This document shows positions 47,870 through 61,479 of a stretch of 64,000 nucleotides of DNA, in pieces. The stretch comes from Chamaea fasciata. Lineage: Eukaryota > Chordata > Aves > Passeriformes > Sylviidae. The DNA is taken from positions 124,001-188,000 of the forward strand of contig JARCOQ010000064.1 in NCBI GenBank assembly GCA_029207755.1, given 5' to 3'. The notes under the pieces were generated by a model, which worked only from the letters and a program-made list of their open reading frames with translations, ran no database searches and was not told the DNA's origin. Position 1 is the first letter of the stretch; every line of letters starts with the position of its first letter. Both the position numbers and the translations under genes were made by a program.

Positions 47870-50800
47870 ACACCTAGGAAACGCTTTGAGGCAGCAGGTG
47901 AACGACCCTGAGAGGCGCAGGGCTCAGTAACTCAGTGTAAAGAAAGAGAGAGGCTGATTTCTGCAGGTTCCTTTTATTTCACTCCAAGATTTCAGTAGAA
48001 AGAGAAACCTTTTGGTTTTTCCCCAGATTACAAGGTGCTCCTTTTAGGATTTTTTCAGATGTATCTCAGGAGGAAAGAGCATTTACCTCTCTCACCTGTG
48101 GAAGCAGCCTGGGTTTGTGCACACTGCCAGAAAGAGTCAAACATGCCCACAGGCTTTAGTGCGTGTTGCTTAAACACATGCTCTGGACATTTTCCTACTG
48201 GCAGCAGAAAGGATGATGGGGACAGTTACATCAATCGAACTGAACTCTAGAATTCCATATCTAGTTTTTTAAGTTCCTTTTTTTATGCATTTGCAAACCA
48301 TCATCTTACCTTCTGCCCCTTCTCTTACTGTTATTGGATATTGTCTTGTTGGATGTAATGTTTTAGGGTAGCTCAAAATAGATTTTAACAGCTTGAGATT
48401 TCCTGACACCTTAATTATAGAGGTTGTAAGTCAGTCCGTATTTTTTTCTGACAGATGCCTCATTTTTATACCTCAAGCTTAGTGTATTAAAGTCTCTACT
48501 GTTTCAGAACCCACAGTTATCATGGATACAAAGAACAGTTTAAAATGCATCATTCAGTAATAGATACAAAGCTGAGGGGCAAATAGGCATCATGTACCCT
48601 TTGTGAGAAACCAACTCTAAAAGCTGTACAGACACATTGCCACTCACATCTCAGGGAAGGGATAGATTTTTTCATTTAGGTCAGCAGGAAATGGAAATTT
48701 TCTGGCAGTTTGAAACTTATCACCAACTCCTGAAGTTTTGTGCAAAATCCCAGTGTGCAACATCTGGGTATTTTGCAAAGTCACCTGGCTGCAAACCTCA
48801 GCCTCCAACAAATGAAGTGCAGCTCAGCTGTGAGGATTTTTCTGTAACATCTTTAGAACATAAGAGGTAATTAAAACCAGTTCTGTTGCCTAGTGTTACA
48901 AAATTGATTACAACTACATGCAGTAACTGCTTTAGACTTGGGAGTTATTTTTAAAAGAAAAAAAGTCCACCACATAAAACATTGCCCAAAAAATCCCCTT
49001 GCAAGGTAGTTTTAATGAATCTCTCATGGTTCAATGAGCTATTGTATTAGGTCATTCTCCTGATGAAGCAATGCTCCAATCTCATTACATTTAGTCAGAA
49101 AGAAATAAGCTGCTAGTGTTATTGGATTTCTTATAATTAGTTAAAAAGCAATTTTTTAGGATTTCCTTTCATAGGGTTGGGGGAGGAGGGAAGTTGAGAC
49201 AAGTAATATTGTGCTGCATATAAGTAAAATATAGTGCTCCACACACAATAACCATTCCCAGCTGAGATGTGCTTTAAGGTTTGGGTAAGTCAGCCTCTTT
49301 CTCCTGTATCCTTCCTTCCCGCTCCTGTCATCGCTGCTTTTCCAAACAGCAAACCTGAGAACGAGCTCAAAAGGCTGAAAGTCCAAAGGAAAAACACCAG
49401 GCAGTCCCCATAGCTGGTGGTAATTAATAGAAAGTGAATCAGTTGCTTTGTATAGCAGATAAAGGAAAAGCCCAGCCAGAATAACCTGCCTCATCACCAC
49501 ATTGTGTTCCCAACAGAAATTAATTCTGTGAGCTGTGGGAGTTTGAAACAAACATGTGAGGGCTAAAAAGACCTAATGCCATCATCCCAGCGTGGAGAGG
49601 AAGATTAGAAGGTGCTTTCAGGAGAACGGCTGCAGTCTCTGGGTAGGGACAATATTTTGCCCCCTGTGGCCTTTATGAAAAAAGAGTAGAATAAATAGTG
49701 CCACATGTCTGCACAGCTGGAACATCTGTGACTGGTTGGCACAAATTTACAATCCTACCTGACCGCCTGAATCTGGCTGTAATTGACAGACACGGCCGTA
49801 ATGGCAACATCCTATCGATCTTCCCTGGGACCAGAGCACCTCAGGCTTGAACGACTAAATTGTGGAAAAAGAGCACGAGATCCCTCAAACATTCACAGAG
49901 AAAAAAAGCATTCTCACATTTTAGAACGTACGTCTGATTTTTCATACGAGCCCAAAGGCAGCCTGCACAAGTTGATGTAAAGGCATCTGATGAAGGTTGC
50001 TAAATACACAGAAGCTCATTAAGTGCCTGCTTCAAAAGAACTGGAGCCTGGAAAAACTTTTCAAAATACCAAGTATGCTTATCCGACATCTGGGTAGAAA
50101 TCTGCTGTCAACACAGCTAGAAATGGGCTCATTGAACTCCATGGAGTTCTCCTAAATCCTTGTTTAACACGAGATACAACGTATGTGATTGCGAGTCCTT
50201 GTATGTAGGTGATAAAGCAGCCCATCCACAACAAAATAAATGCTATTTTATAAAACTACAGCTTCTTATTCAACATGCTGAAGGCACCTAAACGTTTTGC
50301 AGTGCAGCATGAACTATATTAGCCCAAGTAAACAGCATGAAAACACAACTGGTGCGAGCAAAAACCCTCTCAGATTTTCAATACCTCCACTCTCCTCCCC
50401 ACATTCAAGTTTCCTCTAGATTCAAGATTATTCTAGTATAAATTCCTAAAGACATGATTCCATCTTTATACTAGTTGGCGTTTTTATTTATTCCCACTAA
50501 AATGTGTGTTGCAGAAAAATATTTTCCAATACAAAACTCCAAAACATTTCACAGACATACTTCAGAAAAGAAGAAAATCATAGGTTTGCTAAGGAATTCA
50601 CAGGCCTGCCGTGCATAACTACAAACCTCTTTCAGCTGTGATCAAGACACCTTCTGTAGTTATAAATCTTAAAACTTAAGTCTTATTTACTGGATAGAAG
50701 CTTGGGGTTTTTTTGTTTTAGTTTTTTGGGGGCTTTGGGGGGGTTTTTTGCTTGGTTAGTTTTTGAGGTTTTTGGTTTTGGTTTTGGTTTGGTTGGTTTT

Positions 50801-53800
50801 TATTTTGATTATGTTGGTTTTATAAGAAAGAAAAAGCATGCTGTGATAAGACTGTGAGATTTTTTTTTCCTGGGTTCATTTCTTGCTTTGGGAAGCACTG
50901 CCTTTTTAACAATATTTGCAAAAGAGGTTCAGGGATACACTGAAACACACTCTAAAATACTACAGAGATAAACAGGGATCCACCATCCCTGTGCCCTGGA
51001 TTCCTATCCCTCATTCCCACTCCTGGAAATGCTTTTGATAACAATAAAACATGTTGAACTCTTTTTTGTACTCGCTGACACCACTGCTAAATCCCAATAA
51101 GATATAAAAGATTTGCAGCTTGCTTGGATTTACATCCAAAGGAAACAAAAGGCACAAGACTGGGAGAGGGCGAAAAGTCCTCCACAAAAGCAGTCATGCT
51201 TTGCAATGTCCAAATGAAGGAAGACAGACAAATATTTTCAGGAAGACCGAATGTAGAATGGAAACACATGGAGATGGGCAAAAATAATAGAAAAGTGAGC
51301 AACCTGAAACTCCTGGCATGCCCAGAGACCTCCTGACACCATGCCAGCCTTAAAACAGACCTACTGCTGCTCACAGAATAACCATTCTAGGGAGGCTATT
51401 TTGAATTATTTCACACAATTTCAGTTCCCAAAGGGGCTATAAAGCACTATTGGTAGTCATCTGTACTACAGTCATTGATCTTAACTTTAATTATTATTAA
51501 TGCAAAAATATTTATGAACCAAAGCTATTCCCTTCCATTTCTCTGTCCCTTTCAAAGCTGCTGAGAGCTGGATAACTAAGCGAAGGAGTGCCCTCTGGGA
51601 AGTCAGCGGTGATTGCCTCATCCTCAAACGGGAAATTGGAAATTCAGAGTAGGGCAAGAAGCTTAACTCCAGCTATTGAACAGCTGCCATAAAAGAAAGA
51701 GTTAAGTAGACAAGGGCACTTGTGTGGAGAAGAGGCAGCTGAAGAAAAGGTAAAAACCAGACAGCTGTGAATGCAGGCACTGAACAGAAAGCAATGATTC
51801 TTTTTCAGAAGAATATGGAAACATCAAACTAAACCAGCAGAATGAAGACCAGGATTCCTAGCAATGTGCAATGGGGACACTTTTGGACAATCCTATGTCC
51901 CAGGTGCACAGTTAGGGACTCTTCCAGAGCCAAAAGACTAGACTGGAAATCTCCTTAACTGGATTTAGCACACGCTTGCAGCTTCATTGTGTTCAGAGGA
52001 ACACTCACCGTAAAGGTAAAATCCCCAGGAAGCCACACACAGCACACTGTGGAACAAGCAATTTCCTCTTAACCCATTTTAGTTCCTTTGCCAAGACCCA
52101 AAACCAGAAGAACGCCAGCAAAGTGGATTTTTCCCCTGATATACCTAATCTTTCTATCAATTAAATGTACTCCCAAATGCTTTAATGGACGGGTTTTAAT
52201 TATTATTTCTACCACTTAAAAAAATAGTCTCAATAATTTCCTTAAAAATCGCTGAAGCAAGGCACCGTTCAAATGAAGGATACAATTAAATGGGGTTATT
52301 GATAAAAATTTTCCCTATATTCAGAATTTTTCCTGTGATTTACATGCATTAGCAAAAGCAGTATCAACTCTTCCCTGCCAGAGTAGTTGAGCATCTTCCT
52401 GCTACTAATTCAGCACACATATTTCAGCCATTACCCAGGGAATGCAGTGATTAGGCAGCTTTCCAGTAAACAGTCCTTAAAACAGTTCATAAAAATTCCA
52501 TTTAGAAAAAGGTTGGTTTCCTGCTCGAGAATTTGATAAGATGTTGCAATTACTGCTTAGGGATATATTTCAAGTCCGCCAAGTGAGGTAAATTCCATTT
52601 CCACACACGCTATCATAGCGTTTGCAGGTTAAAATGCCATAAAGTAGTTCTTACGTACTCAGAAGATGCAATTAATTTGGGTGCTGCTTTTTTAGAAACA
52701 CATGCTTAGAAAATCCTAACAACTTGCAATGAAAAAAGTGAAAATACCCATAAAACAGGCCACAAAAGGCAGATTCTCAAGTAGAAATCTAGTGGCATTG
52801 TCTGAATCACAACTTGCCCAGATCAAAAACTGTTCCTAGTAATGGAGAGAAAACAGCATCACAATCTATATATTCTTTTGACATCCCACCTGAGGTAAGA
52901 CCCCTAGTTCAAAGGTCCCAGAATAACCAGAAACAGTCAGTTTTACAGGTTACAAGGAAATCAAAGAAATACTCAAATTTTGGCACAGTAATTCCTAAAC
53001 TTAGAGCATCAGTTTGTTATCCATAAATGGAAAGCATTTAGCTTGTTTTAACAACTTCCTAAAAAAAACAAGATTCAATTGCAACATTTATTATCTAAAA
53101 GCGTTCTGGTCAAAATAAAAATGAAACTCAAAATTATGAACCCTTTTTATTAAAATAGCTGATACTTATTAGGCAATAAACTCTTGCTCTCTCCTGTTTT
53201 CATTTCCTCAAAAAAGCAACATAAACTAAAAGAATGTAATCTCATGTGTTCAGGCTCCATATATGTTGTTTTGAGAAAAGGCTTTATAACAGCTTCATTG
53301 AAGGCTCTTTAAGAAACTAAATCTTTCTAGTTTAATAGAGTGACAAGGTGTATATGAGGGCATCAAATGAAAAGGAAAATGAGCTGTCACAATAAAGTAC
53401 TATTGAAAGCCTTAGCACAAACTGCATGACAAACTAAAAGAAAAAGAATTATTTTGTTCCTTTTGCTTTAACCAAAGTCCTAACACTTAGGACCTGCAAA
53501 CCGCTGCCATTTTAGAGCCAATCTGTATTTTAAGTGGATGTAACTAGCCCTAGCAAACGTAGCAAAAAGTGAAATGTTCTCAAATTGGTCTTAGCATGTG
53601 CACTAATCCATCCACACCACATCAGATGTATCTTGTAGTTGATAATATTTTACATGCTTACAATAATTACTGTAATTCAGAACCTTGACACCCATTTTCC
53701 TAAGATAAATCAACGTAAGAAAAATTATTCAACCTCCCTTTTCTTCTAAGGGTAAATGCAAAGCAGTTTGAAGCTCACTGTAGGTTTAAATTTTAATCCA

Positions 53801-56800
53801 AGGCCTGATGGTCTGCAATATGATTACAGTCCTTCCAATGTCAAAAGTTAACAGAGGAGTGGAGTCTATTTCAAATGACTGGCTCTAAACATCTCATAAT
53901 TACATTAGATAAATTACACTTTACACATAATTGCAACAAGTTTTTGCCTTATTAGGCACCGGTCTGAAATACTTGGCAGTTTCACAGTGAAACACTATTC
54001 CTCTTGATGCATTTGGATGAGGTCCTTACCCTTCTACCATCACAGTCAGGGATCTGCCACTGGCATAAAATTCCAGATGGATAATGCCAGCAATCCTAAC
54101 TACTTCACAAAACAACAGGTAAGGAGGGAAATAGATTAATATGCTGTTCTTAACCCCTTTCAACTGACAGAAATTTTGCATGCTTAAAAAAAAACAAACC
54201 GGTTTTTCCATGACATCATTCGGCTTGAATACTAATGCTTTTCCTTAATGCAACTACATGTACATGGATGTACAACTTCTCTTTTCACAGAAGCAACGCC
54301 CAACTTTACATGTTTTTCTTTACTCTGTTTCCCCTGATTATAATTCTAAGATCCTTTCTGATTTTTACGCCATTTCCCTGTCTTAATTCTTCAGTGTTGT
54401 TAAATGAAGTGCCCCTCTCCATTCTGTGAAGATAGAGTGATTTACAGCAGCTGAGAATCAGGGGATTGTCCAGTAATTACGGCTTTTCTCAGTAAAGTAG
54501 TAGTATTGGATTCATTAACAGTGTTTGGATTCATTAACAATTAAAGTTTATTTCAATGAACAACAAGTACAAAGCTGGGTCAAGCACCCTTGTTAGGCTT
54601 TGACACTTCCTTCAGGAAGACTACAATTCAACCCAGGGTTTCATTTTCTGTTTGGCTGCTTGTAAAATAGAAGGCATCTTGAAAATGATACTTCCATTTA
54701 GGGCTCTTACTGTGGACCTTACAGGCACTGTAAATGTGGAGTGGCTTTCTCTTAAACAGCCTAATCCTGCCCATTCCACAGAACAGACATTTGGAGTACA
54801 ACGACGATGGAAGCATGAAAACGCAGCATTAACAACTTCTTCAGTGCAAAGAGTAAGCGCAATCCAAGTCTTGCTGTTTCCTTGGTAAGACCATAAGAAA
54901 TGAGGCAGGGAAAGTGAATGTTTTGGGCTTGCAAGCCATTTTCCTTGAGCTGGGACATCTGCTGATTGCAAGGGGTTTCAGTTTGGAACTGAAGGCATGC
55001 TTTTTACACCGCTGCCATTAGACAGATTCTATCTGACACCCTACTTCAAAATTAAAACAGCAGGCAAGTGGGTAAATAGGAGCAAAAATGGAAATTTTCA
55101 GTACTTGCTCACCCCTTATTTTCAGATATTCTCCAAAATAGGGAGCAGCACCAGTGAAAAGCACGTTTGCATCAACAGGGCCTGGATAGACTATCCCAGG
55201 TGATACAACCACTAACCCACAGATGACGTGAGAGGTTTCACAGCACAGTGTTTAAAATTCAAGCAGCAGAAGCCCTTCCACCAGAATTTCACCCTGCTTT
55301 GGGAACAGATCTTCTGTCTGTATCATTAATTTCTTTGTTTTCCAACTGAGTTGCCGTGCAGCAAGTATTGCAGCATCACTAAAGAAACAGAGCTGGAGCA
55401 CAGAGCAGCTCAACTGAGTGAACTTACAGCTCAAACCATCAGAACCACCAAGAAAAAAAAGGCTGGGCCAGCTTTCTCAGCAGCCTGCTTGTGGCACTCA
55501 GACCTGAAATTACTCACTGCAAGTGTTCTCTCTAGGGTCTGACAGGACTTACATATATTGGAATATATATAACAAAATGATAATGCAGCTTCAAAGAGTG
55601 ACTCACAGAAAACCGGTGCTGGAGCACTCAGAATTCATAAGGGACTTTAACCACAGTCACAACCCTCAGTTATTTGGTTGGCCTCCTTTATTCCTTTATT
55701 CTTGGGCTTTTCTTCCAGCTTTCTATCAACTGTGATATAAAACCATACTAATTAATCCAAATAAGCACATGTGCTATGTATTTCTTTCAAGATGGGATAA
55801 CTACATACTCATCATTCCTGAAAACAAGCCCACAGTAACCAAAACCGGTCAAAGCAACACTGTTGTTATAAATTATAGCCCACAGCCACGGGTGTTCCTT
55901 GATGGAAGAAGAAGAAATATCAACCCAACCTCCTGGTCTGCTATGAGAACACTTGTTATAAATCATGTTTTTCCAGTGTTCTATTTCAACTGCATAGATC
56001 AGTATCCAATAGAGAGCTCCTTAAGTCACAGACAAACCCACAAAAACTGCTTAAGACCAACATTCCACAAAAACATGACAAAAAAATTCAAAGCAACCTT
56101 ATAGTAGAGAAAATGCGGATTTAATAGGAGCTTAACATTAAGAATCCCATCCTCAAAATAATGCAAATTGATTTAAAGTGGATTTAGGGTTTTAAATGTT
56201 AAGAGCATAAAATTGAAGAATTAATTGAATTTACTGTTGGTTCAACATTGCTAATGTAAATGATAGATAACTGTATCGGTCATTCTTGACTAAATTAAGC
56301 GCTATCTACCATTATTACATGACTAAAGGCTTTAAAAAATTCTGTTGTTAAATGCAATCAACTTTAAATTAAACTATGTGCATTCAGTCAGTGTCTTAAG
56401 CAATGATGAGGCAGAGATGCCTTAAAATGGTAGTAGGGATTTAGACCTCCACAACTTCTGATGTAAAATTTAAATAAGTTAGAATTTGAAAAAGCAAATT
56501 AACCTGTACTGCATTTTGCCCACAAAGTTCTTCCTTCCATTTTGATTTACCACTGGTCTCCACTCATTAGATCAAAGCTCACAAAGTATTTTTGAGACCA
56601 ACCAGCACTTTCAGCCCAATTGAAAAGTCACTGAAGGCAATGAAAATTACTTCTGTCGGCTTCAGTAAGGCCTTCCACAATCTCAGTACTCAGTAGCTAC
56701 AAGGAGTAGGACTGAGAGGGTCTGACCAACTTTGCTGAGGATATCACTTGGCAATCAAACATCATTGGAAAAAATCAGAGATTACTATTTATATTGCTTC

Positions 56801-57400
56801 AGCACAGCCACTGCTGTTCTGAGATTACCTGCTGCACCATGGAAAAAGCAAAAAAAAGGATGTGAAAATACATATACCGACACCTGACTTATACACATCA
56901 GTATTCATCAATTAAAAGAGCCTGTGATGACTTCTCCAAACTGTCACTGGGGAATGACAAGCAACAGTCATTTCAGCCAAACTGGTACTCACATATCCTC
57001 TTGGCTGTGGGAATTCTGGGTCACACCCATTTCTTTTACCATTTTTTCCTGCAATGTAACTGAAAGTGACATTGACATTTGTCCCTTGGAAAAGTTACTG
57101 TTATCCTCCTTGTTGTCAGGATTATTCTACTGCCTGATGTTTTGTTTATTTTCTAAGCAATTGTCAAGAATACTGTCTGTGCCTGTCATCTGTCTACACG
57201 TTGACTGGTATCCACGCATCACACTGGAAGATCAGAATCCTTGAAAGAAACTTTCCTTCTCAACTCTTGAAAAGACATTCCCAACACCGCCGGTAGAATC
57301 TGAAGATGCCAGCTATTAGGAGACAGAATTGACCACAATTTAGTCAAAGTGCACCATCACACCGCCTACTAAGAAGGTTTTAAGAACTGGAAAGTCCATT
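47870..57400. other. AT-rich region with scattered exon-like segments
   Basis: Most of this stretch looks intronic or intergenic. Two segments bounded by reasonable splice signals are open. One is 52822-52894 on the plus strand (SKTVPSNGEKTASQSIYSFD, then a GTAAGA donor). The other is 54030-54163 on the minus strand (contains VVRIAGIIHLEFYASGRSLT, then a GTAAGG donor). They lie on opposite strands and do not form a gene model. A G/T-rich low-complexity tract lies at 50700-50820. Confidence 0.35.
50700..50820. repeat. G/T-rich low-complexity tract
   Basis: Runs of T alternate with runs of G of 4, 5 and 7 bases, then with GGTTTTGG words. Almost no C or A is present. Confidence 0.8.
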
Positions 57401-57402
57401 CT

Positions 57403-57831
57403 TGTGGGAAATCCGCAGCGGGAGAAATGTGGCACTCAATATGAGTGATCGGAAAATCTCGTTTATTGTTAATTCACACAATGCTTTTATAATAACACTA
57501 ATAAGCTCATGCATATTGCAAAAGTTAAGCTCAGGATTGGTGCTCAGATTAAAAGTCAGCTACGCCTCTTTCTACATTTCTTTGTGGTTACATAGTTTGA
57601 GTAAGTTTTTGTTTTACCGTGCTTCTCCCTCATATCTTTCAGCTACAAGGTCTTGTTATCGTATCCCAGCTGTGCTCAAGGACATGCGAACCTTACCGCC
57701 TTGCTGGTTCTCATGAGAGTGCCTGTGTGCTCAGCAAAGCTCTCTCATGTCTATGTGACCTTTTGCAGCTAGCCAGTTATCAATCACACTCTCCACATGT
57801 TCTATTCCTACTGTACACGTCCTTGACCACA
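57403..57831 (-). mobile_element. LTR-like repeat (antisense), related to 24.2-24.5 kb
   Basis: The stretch begins TGTGGGAAATCC and ends TTGACCACA, which gives a TGTGG/CCACA inverted pair of LTR type. A minus-strand AATAAA (within AATCTCGTTTATTG read in reverse) lies near its proximal end, as expected for an antisense LTR. It shares CAGCAAAGCTCTCTCATGTC (57732) and a GCTTCTCCCTC block (57621) with the copy at 24.4 kb. No clear target duplication was seen, so the ends are provisional. Confidence 0.5.
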
Positions 57832-58962
57832 TAATTCCCATCTCCTGTGCTGGCCACTGACAGCTTTTCTACACAAAGTACATTAAGCAATCATCAACTC
57901 ATTCAAGTTTGACTGCTGAAAAGTGCCATTAAGTATTAGCAAACATCAGACACAATTAGTTTTTTCTGAGGGCAGGTAATGTTCCTAATCACATTTCCCT
58001 CACTCCCACATTTTAGGGATGAAAGTAGATCTTCTGACAGACCTGAGCTTGCTTCCATCATAAATCAAACGGGGTAAATTCCTGCAGCAATGGGTTCAGA
58101 GATCTCTTCCCTGCTTTGGAGGAAGGAGGAGGCTGGACAAGCATGGATGGGGTTGCTGAGGATGCAAAGAGACTCTCCACAAACACTGGATGGACATGTC
58201 AGACCCCTGAATAGCTCCGCTCCTGTGAAATTCCCAAGCTCAAGGCATGATTCACTAATAAATTGTATGGATTACGCAGCATTTGCTTGAGGACAGATGT
58301 ATCACTGCCTTCTGCAGGAGAAACTGTCAGACCCTCTCTGTGCTCATCAGTTTACAATTTTCACACCTTCTAGTGGCTGATCTGGAAAACACATCAGCCA
58401 TTACCACGATGGATATAAACAACTAATATCCAAAATTCTTGTGAGGCAGCCCCTTCAGTACAGCTTGATAGCACAGGACATAGGTAGCCTAGGATAAATG
58501 CCAAACAGAGCAGAGAATTTCACCCCTGAACTGACATTTAAGAGTACATTTCAATGGCTTATGCAGTGCAGACTTTCTGATGTTCTTTCTCCATCATTTT
58601 GTTAAGATTACACATCCAAACTTTCAAAGCACAGCATCCAAAATACAGAAATGCTCTCCCTAGACCGAATTTCTCCCCAGAGTTAATGATAGGATCAGAT
58701 CAGCTGCAAAGCTACTGGTATTCAGATGTAAAACTTTTCAATTGAAGCAGACTATTTTCTTGAACAAAATCAATTAAGTGCAATAAATTTCATACATAGA
58801 CCCCAAGGCTGGCAAGTGTCCCCTAATGTCACACTGAAGAAACCTGAGCCAAACAAATACCACCCTCCTCAGTCCTTTTCACGTACTCTTTTTGCTCATC
58901 AGTTGCACGAGAAAAGAAAATGCCCGTTTTTCCTGCTTGCTGGAGAATAGAGATACACATAC

Positions 58963-59071
58963 CTTCAGTTAGACGTGGTTTTGGTAACACAAGTGATCTA
59001 TAAAGTGTTCTTTTCGGGGTACAACAAAGAAAATAACACCTTCCAACAGTTTCCAACATAACCTTAACCAG
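58963..59071 (-). CDS. Candidate internal exon, unidentified protein
   Basis: A strong pyrimidine-rich acceptor (CTCTGAATTGTCTCCTCAG) and a strong donor (GAAG/GTATGT) bound an open frame on the minus strand. It encodes LVKVMLETVGRCYFLCCTPK followed by RTLYRSLVLPKPRLTE. I do not recognise the protein. Chance occurrence is possible because the other frames are not decisive and no partner exon was confirmed. Confidence 0.25.
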
Positions 59072-59977
59072 CTGAGGAGACAATTCAGAGAGAAGAGCAT
59101 TTAAATTACTGTACACGCTCAAATAGAACATTTTTGTTCCTCAGCACATTGCTAAGGTACAGACTGCTGCACCTTGTGACAACACCATGGAGATGGGCCG
59201 CTAAAAAACTACCCTTTATTTTTTACCTTCTATTAGTAAGGGTGTACGACTTTTCACATGCTCCCAGATAGATGCAAGATAACAGAAACCCACTCCATAA
59301 AATATTTCAAAACACACTCAAGAAATTTACATTCCAGAAGCTTGGATTCTTGATGCCTATTCCTGCTACCTCATGTAAAGACCTTTTAAGGAAAGCACAC
59401 AGTAAGCAGTATTTCTGATCCTGTTTTGAAGAACTCCAACATTAAAAGGAATTATTTATCTGCTTTTTTCTACAACTTCCTAAGAAAGTATCATTTATAT
59501 TACACACTTATATTATTTAGACTAAAAAGGACTGATTTCAGCATCAAGACTGTGTAGTGATCTCAGTTTCATCTTTCTATTCAATCCCTTTAAACTCACA
59601 TTAAAAGAATATTTAAATGCATAGACAGAATATTTCAAATGCAAAAAAACTATGGCAAACACATGGATACAAATGTACAACTAAAACTTAGCCTGCCAGG
59701 CCTACATGCAATATTTTTCTCTCTCTCTTAGGTTAACTGTGCAATTTAACAAACACAAAAAATGGCACGCAAATTATGGATGTTGAATGTGAATGCTCTT
59801 GTAAATTAGGTGACACAGCAAACAAATCAAAACGAAAATACACTAAGAAAAAGAAAAATTGGAAATATTAACATAAAGCAGGCTTCACAAATGTATTCAG
59901 GAAATCCTAACAGTTGCTTAGGAAAAATGGGAAATTAGCAGCTGCATTTTTAAGGAACTACGTAGTATTTCAATAAT

Positions 59978-60010
59978 GTATATATGTGTGTGTATATATA
60001 TATATATATC
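59978..60010. repeat. TG/TA dinucleotide repeat
   Basis: A compound microsatellite of ATGTGTGTGT followed by about ten TA units. Confidence 0.9.
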
Positions 60011-61479
60011 TCTTAAAGATACAGAAACAAGAATGGGGGGAACAAATTTTGAAAACACCTTAATGTACCTTGATAATGTTGAAAGGCAGAAGTCATTTAA
60101 ACAACAGGAAACCCACAAACCCAATAGCCAACATGAAAGAAACAATACTAACACTTAAGATACTGATAACAAATATTAGTTTTCATTAGGAATGTAAGTG
60201 TACCATCAGGCCCATAGTTCCATTTAACCCCATCAGAAGGGGTTAATTAACATTAACTTTTGGTAAATTTCTGCATAAGAGTTGAACTAGTAAATACTGA
60301 ACCTCTCTGAGCAGAGGTGAGCAGGCAGGAGCAGTACAGCATTACTCAGATCACGAAGGCCATCGTGACCCCAAAGAGCTGTGACAAACCTGCAGCAAGC
60401 AGAGGGTATGGCTCTCAGATGTGGACACCAGGAGGATTAATGGTCAATTTAGTCGAAGACACAGGGTTCAGAGGGCTTTGCTCCCCAGACTGTCCTTTAA
60501 GCCCTACAGAATCTCCAGATTTATGAATTTATGCAGGGAGTCACAGAAAATACAACTCCCTTCTTTTAGAAGGTATATGGAAATGCAAAATACAACTCCC
60601 TTCTTGAAAAAGGTGTATGTAAATATATGGAAAACCTACACATGGACCCACCAACACAATCCAGTCATTTCAATGTTGGCCTGAATGTACCACCAACATG
60701 TAATTTTGGAATACATTCAAGTTACACTAGAAATGAGCATAAAAAACCACAGAAAATCCTGCCATATTTCTGGCATTCCTTGAACGTTAGGAGACTACAT
60801 TATTTTCCAACTTATTATCAACTGTATGAAAATAGAGAGTGACATTCCTTCTAGCTAGAAGAAAACATGTTTATATTTAGTTTACTCAGAACTGCAACAT
60901 TGAAAGAACATTTATTCTCCCAAATGTGAAATAGCCTCCTACCTTGAATGATCTGTTCAGCGTGTTGCTTTTCAAATCAGCGAAATGATCTTTTTTTTTT
61001 GACAGATCACTAAATAAGCTGGAGAAGGCAGTGCATCAGCAGCACAGGACAGTTATTGCCTCCGACACCTGGCTGCGGCAGAGGAATTCCTTTGCAATGG
61101 AATGGAGAGTAACTAACCCATGCCTCTGCTGACTCCAGCTGTCAGTCAGCACTGCCAGCTGGATGCATCACACACCTCAGAGATGGAACCAGAGCCCCAC
61201 ACTGGACAGACAGCAACATTACGGGACTGGATTTGGACAGCCAGAGGAACACGAGTGGTGTTAGTGAGTTTTAGACACTCGAAAATACCGTGGGCCGAAC
61301 ACAGAGTTTGCCTTCCCCTGTTTTTGTTGCAAAGTTATGCTGGAGACATAAGCGTAGTGCTTGGGTCGGGCACGAATCCTACAAGCAGGGAATGCGTCCT
61401 GACAGTGTCTGACCCTCAGCAGGGACAATGCACAGCAGCGACCGAGGGAATTCCTCCGCCACGGCGCAGGAGTCAGGCC

